Source of the DNA: Actinomycetota bacterium
GTDB lineage: Bacteria > Actinomycetota > Acidimicrobiia > IMCC26256
Assembly: GCA_009702955.1 (NCBI GenBank)
Contig: WLHA01000087.1
Span: 1-6,020 of the forward strand
Direction: 5' to 3'
DNA length: 6,020 nt
Within the stretch, counting starts at the first letter, position 1. Each line of letters begins with the position of its first letter. Shown in pieces: positions 5,388 through 6,020 of the stretch. The translations under genes and the position numbers were made by a program. The notes beneath the pieces were generated by a model. The model worked only from the letters and a program-made list of their open reading frames with translations. It did no database searches and was not told the DNA's origin.

Positions 5388-5392
5388 GGAGG
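5388..5392 (+). promoter_or_regulatory. Strong Shine-Dalgarno GGAGG that fixes a GTG start for the DivIVA-family gene
   Basis: The purine-rich stretch AAGGTGGAGGTG ends 4 nt before GTG 5399; its GGAGG core is 6 nt from that codon. This is the best ribosome binding site in the window and supports the GTG, not a later codon, as the start. Confidence 0.75.
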
Positions 5393-5398
5393 TGTGTA

Positions 5399-6020
5399 GT
5401 GGCAGGCGGTGATGTTCGCCGGCTCGCGGTGTCGAGCAGTCCAAAATTGACCCCCGATGAGATCGCGTCGCGTTCATTCGCGAAGGCCGTACGCGGAGTC
5501 TCCGAGCCCGAGGTGCGTTCGTTCCTAAGCCGCGTCGCCGAAGAGGTGGCAGCTATCTCTGAGCGCGAGGATTCTCTCAGGTCTCGAATCGAGTCCTTAG
5601 AGGAGCAACTTCGCAGCCCGAAGGCCCCGACAGACCAGGAACTTCTAACTGCTCTTGGCGAGGAGACAGCACGGGTCCTGCGTTCAGCTCAGAGTGCAGC
5701 GGAGGATATTCGCACGCGCTCAGAGGAGCGAGCAGCAGCGATACTCAAAGATGCCGAGGAGCAATCAAAGAGCATGCGCGACGCAGCCGAGGAGGATGCA
5801 GCTACTCAAGTAAATACCGCCAACGAGATCTCGACTGCGCAGATTGCTGCGGCCGAGGAGACCTCTGCTGGGATTCAATCTGGCGCAACGGCCGCGGCTA
5901 CTTCAACTCTCGAGACCGCTGAGCGCGATGCAGCAGAGGTCCGTGAGCGCGCGCGTATTGAGAGCGAGAGCGAGATTGAACAAGCACGCCAGACCGGGCG
6001 AGAGATGCTTGCAGAGGCGA
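5399..6020 (+). CDS. DivIVA-domain coiled-coil protein (partial, runs off right edge)
   Basis: 207 residues are visible with no stop. After a short N-terminal tail, residues 17-54 (KLTPDEIASRSFAKAVRGVSEP and onward to EVRSFLSRVAEEVAAIS) match the DivIVA N-terminal membrane-curvature domain: LTPxEI, a central F, RG, and EVxxFL. From about 55 onward the sequence is Glu/Ala/Arg-rich heptad-like coiled coil (SLRSRIESLEEQLRS, AAAILKDAEEQSKSMRDAAE). In B. subtilis DivIVA the lipid-inserting pair is Phe17-Arg18; the aligned residues here are Val31-Arg32, and the following RGY is RGV. Such proteins assemble at negatively curved membrane (poles, septa) and in Actinobacteria guide polar growth. The start is GTG with a strong GGAGG 6 nt upstream. 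The symbol divIVA/wag31 is withheld because this class contains several paralogues and the C-terminus is unseen. Confidence 0.88.
   Translation, partial: MAGGDVRRLAVSSSPKLTPDEIASRSFAKAVRGVSEPEVRSFLSRVAEEVAAISEREDSLRSRIESLEEQLRSPKAPTDQELLTALGEETARVLRSAQSAAEDIRTRSEERAAAILKDAEEQSKSMRDAAEEDAATQVNTANEISTAQIAAAEETSAGIQSGATAAATSTLETAERDAAEVRERARIESESEIEQARQTGREMLAEA

Noticed and set aside
5167..5477. Overlapping open frames on both strands across the protease-DivIVA spacer
   Set aside because: They extend into the 3' end of the protease gene and the 5' end of the DivIVA-family gene out of frame, with no recognisable motif; the spacer is better read as non-coding.

Overview
The window carries six protein genes and no recognisable RNA gene, mobile element or CRISPR array. 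It looks like an actinobacterial chromosome segment, most plausibly class Acidimicrobiia. The reasons are a moderately GC-rich sequence, a WMHPSELG motif in the cytoplasmic tail of a membrane-anchored degenerate trypsin/PDZ protein, a DivIVA-family protein, an MreB with no mreC or mreD next to it, a membrane PDZ-S16 protease, and first genes that appear to lack a leader. The class-level assignment is inference from recalled family patterns, not a search.

Layout. Positions 1-1224 (minus): 5' part of an HtrA-like membrane protein that runs off the left edge; all three catalytic triad positions appear to be replaced. A very short divergent promoter region (about 1225-1290) separates it from a plus-strand run: moaE (1281-1835), a 57-residue GTG-start membrane protein overlapping it by 4 bp (1832-2005), and mreB (2007-3014). 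Next comes a convergent minus-strand HEAT-repeat gene (3029-3826), only 14 bp from the mreB stop. An AT-rich divergent intergenic region follows. The plus strand then resumes with a membrane-anchored PDZ/Lon-type (S16) serine protease (about 3996-5237) and, after a 161-bp gap, a DivIVA-domain coiled-coil gene (5399 to the right edge).

Taken together the neighbourhood is rich in cell-envelope and cell-shape functions: an MreB filament protein, a DivIVA polarity/division protein, two single-pass membrane PDZ proteins (one with intact catalytic residues, one apparently dead) and a small membrane protein coupled to mreB. The molybdopterin synthase large subunit gene moaE heads the mreB transcript without obvious functional kinship. 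The most notable points are the dead-triad HtrA homologue, the small gene ahead of an mreB without mreCD, the back-to-back apparently leaderless promoters, and 12-bp in-frame tandem repeats in the disordered tails or linkers of three proteins, with a shared 14-bp core in two oppositely oriented genes.
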